NCBI GenBank assembly: GCA_003456035.1
Contig: DMPJ01000116.1
Coordinates: 948 to 8,557 of the forward strand
Length of the DNA: 7,610 bases
From: Planktothrix sp. UBA8402
Lineage (GTDB): Bacteria; Cyanobacteriota; Cyanobacteriia; Cyanobacteriales; Microcoleaceae
Direction: 5' to 3'
The notes beneath the pieces are model-generated. The model searched no databases, had not been told where the DNA came from, and worked only from the letters and a program-made list of their open reading frames with translations. The translations under genes were made by a program, and so were the position numbers. This document shows positions 6,637 through 7,610 of this stretch, piece by piece. Each line of letters begins with the position of its first letter. Position 1 is the first letter of the stretch.

Positions 6637-6668
6637 CAAAAATTAAGTTTTTATATGAATCAAAAATC

Positions 6669-7373
6669 ATGAGTCAGCAGGATTTAGCTCAATTTAAAAT
6701 TACGGAATCAGAATTAGAGGAATTATCGGGAATTTCCCCAGGGGATGTATTAACCGGAAATTTATATCGGCTGAAAAATTGGCGAGATCCAAATAAAATT
6801 TTATCTCTATTTTTGAATCAAATTTTAATCTTAGGTTTAACTTTAGTTTTTTCTCTCCCCTTGGCTTTAGTGATTTCTCGTAAAACAGTCTATTCTACTC
6901 AAAATTTTGCTTTATTTATTCATGTGTTAGTAATTACTCTAACGATTTCTTTTATATCAATAATAAGTTGGAATGGGTACATGATCAAAAAAGCAAAATC
7001 CTTAACTCGGTTAGCCAGTTTACTAGAAGAAGTTAATAAATATAATGATGTGATTAAAGCGGTTGAAATTTTGGATCAATTAGTCGCGGTTGGGAACTTA
7101 CAAGCTGATATTATTAACAGAAAAGATGTCATTAAAGCTTTACAAATTACCCATGATAGTTTAGTGAATGGATTAAAAACCGAACGAATATTAAGAGAAC
7201 ATCAAGATTTTATGGGTCGTCGTTATGAATTATTTATGAATTTAGAAAATAACCTCTCCGCATTAATGGCTTTAGATGTTACCAACCAAGCCACTGAATA
7301 CGGGCGGTTATTAAATGAAGCCTTAGAAATTGGGATAAGTGTGCATCAAGAAGTCAGAAAATTAAAGTTATAA
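6669..7373 (+). CDS. Two-TM membrane protein with long helical cytoplasmic domain, function unknown
   Basis: I do not recognise this 234-residue protein. Residues ~1-44 are polar with an acidic helix (ITESELEELSGISPGDVL) and a WRDP motif (38-41). Two membrane segments follow (~46-70 and ~80-102), joined by a short loop. Residues ~105-234 are charged and predicted almost entirely helical, with heptad-like Leu/Ile spacing (LASLLEEVNKYNDVIKAVEIL and NLENNLSALMALDV stretches); both ends should be cytoplasmic. It may be a membrane-anchored coiled-coil adaptor, possibly working with the polytopic protein encoded 69 nt upstream; that is inference from position. The start follows no clear Shine-Dalgarno. 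A five-codon frame (6655-6672) ends in a TGA that overlaps this ATG, so translational coupling is possible. The stop lies 13 nt from the end of the convergent mutS. Confidence 0.85.
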   Translation: MSQQDLAQFKITESELEELSGISPGDVLTGNLYRLKNWRDPNKILSLFLNQILILGLTLVFSLPLALVISRKTVYSTQNFALFIHVLVITLTISFISIISWNGYMIKKAKSLTRLASLLEEVNKYNDVIKAVEILDQLVAVGNLQADIINRKDVIKALQITHDSLVNGLKTERILREHQDFMGRRYELFMNLENNLSALMALDVTNQATEYGRLLNEALEIGISVHQEVRKLKL

Positions 7374-7386
7374 ACTATTTTTGCAA

Positions 7387-7610
7387 TTAATCCTCAAAAA
7401 TATCTAATTGCTCTACAGAATCATCTTTTTTATCCTGTTTCTTAATTCCTTTTCTCAATCCCATCGCTATTTTACTATGCTTTTCAATTTGACGCATAAC
7501 TTGTTTAGCCCGTTGAATTACCACATCCGGTAAACCCGCTAACCGTCCCGCTTCAATCCCATAGGATTTATCTGCTCCTCCGGGCTGAACTTGATGCAGA
7601 AATATGATTT
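7387..7610 (-). CDS. mutS: DNA mismatch repair protein MutS, C-terminal 73 residues only
   Basis: The window cuts the gene, and only its 3' end is present, stopping at TAA 7387-7389. The visible part begins [27 protein letters not shown] and continues [19 protein letters not shown]. The [10 protein letters not shown] motif and the AGLPxxVIxRA helix are hallmarks of the end of the MutS ATPase domain and the dimerising helix-turn-helix. MutS binds mispaired bases and, with ATP, recruits MutL. The tail is Lys-rich ([13 protein letters not shown]) and ends [13 protein letters not shown] fits the QLxLF-type sliding-clamp binding consensus. The mismatch-binding domain and Walker A lie outside the window, so the intactness of the gene cannot be judged. 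It converges on the membrane-protein gene ending at 7373. Confidence 0.95.
   Translation of the reverse strand, partial: IIFLHQVQPGGADKSYGIEAGRLAGLPDVVIQRAKQVMRQIEKHSKIAMGLRKGIKKQDKKDDSVEQLDIFED

Overview
The window looks like chromosomal DNA of a filamentous, fairly AT-rich cyanobacterium. The support is four exact HIP1 octamers (GCGATCGC), a MutS C-terminus with the tail typical of cyanobacterial MutS, and a TPR protein beside a sulfotransferase/glycosyltransferase. A Planktothrix/Oscillatoria-type host is my guess from memory of such sequences; nothing here proves the genus.

Layout. Bases 1-2353 (minus) are one very long open frame cut by the left edge. It encodes a multidomain protein with an N-terminal module, a coiled coil, a sulfotransferase, two copies of a ~41-residue repeat and a family 2 glycosyltransferase. 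A 55-bp gap separates it from a divergent gene, 2409-3695 (plus), made almost entirely of TPR units. Bases 3696-3971 are non-coding and hold nested inverted repeats that look like a ~247-bp non-autonomous mobile element (3731-3977). Next come exbD (3972-4667, minus) and exbB (4738-5550, minus), a two-gene proton-channel operon. Bases 5551-5918 form a divergent regulatory region with a good sigma-70-type promoter for the plus strand. That promoter drives two membrane-protein genes of unknown function (5919-6599 and 6669-7373), separated by a 13-bp-stem hairpin. The window ends inside mutS (7387-7610, minus, C-terminal 73 residues), which converges on the second membrane protein with a 13-nt gap.

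How the genes work together. The left pair (sulfotransferase-GT2 fusion and TPR protein) probably takes part in making or decorating a sulfated surface glycan; this rests on domains and head-to-head position only. ExbB and ExbD should form an inner-membrane, proton-motive-force-driven motor. No TonB or receptor gene is visible, and both subunits carry unusual low-complexity C-terminal tails. The two membrane proteins on the right are probably co-transcribed, and I cannot assign them a function. MutS is housekeeping mismatch repair.

The items most worth a second look are the sulfotransferase-GT2 fusion, the nested-repeat element whose right end supplies the exbD stop codon, the one-TPR phasing of the HIP1 sites, and the tailed ExbB/ExbD pair.
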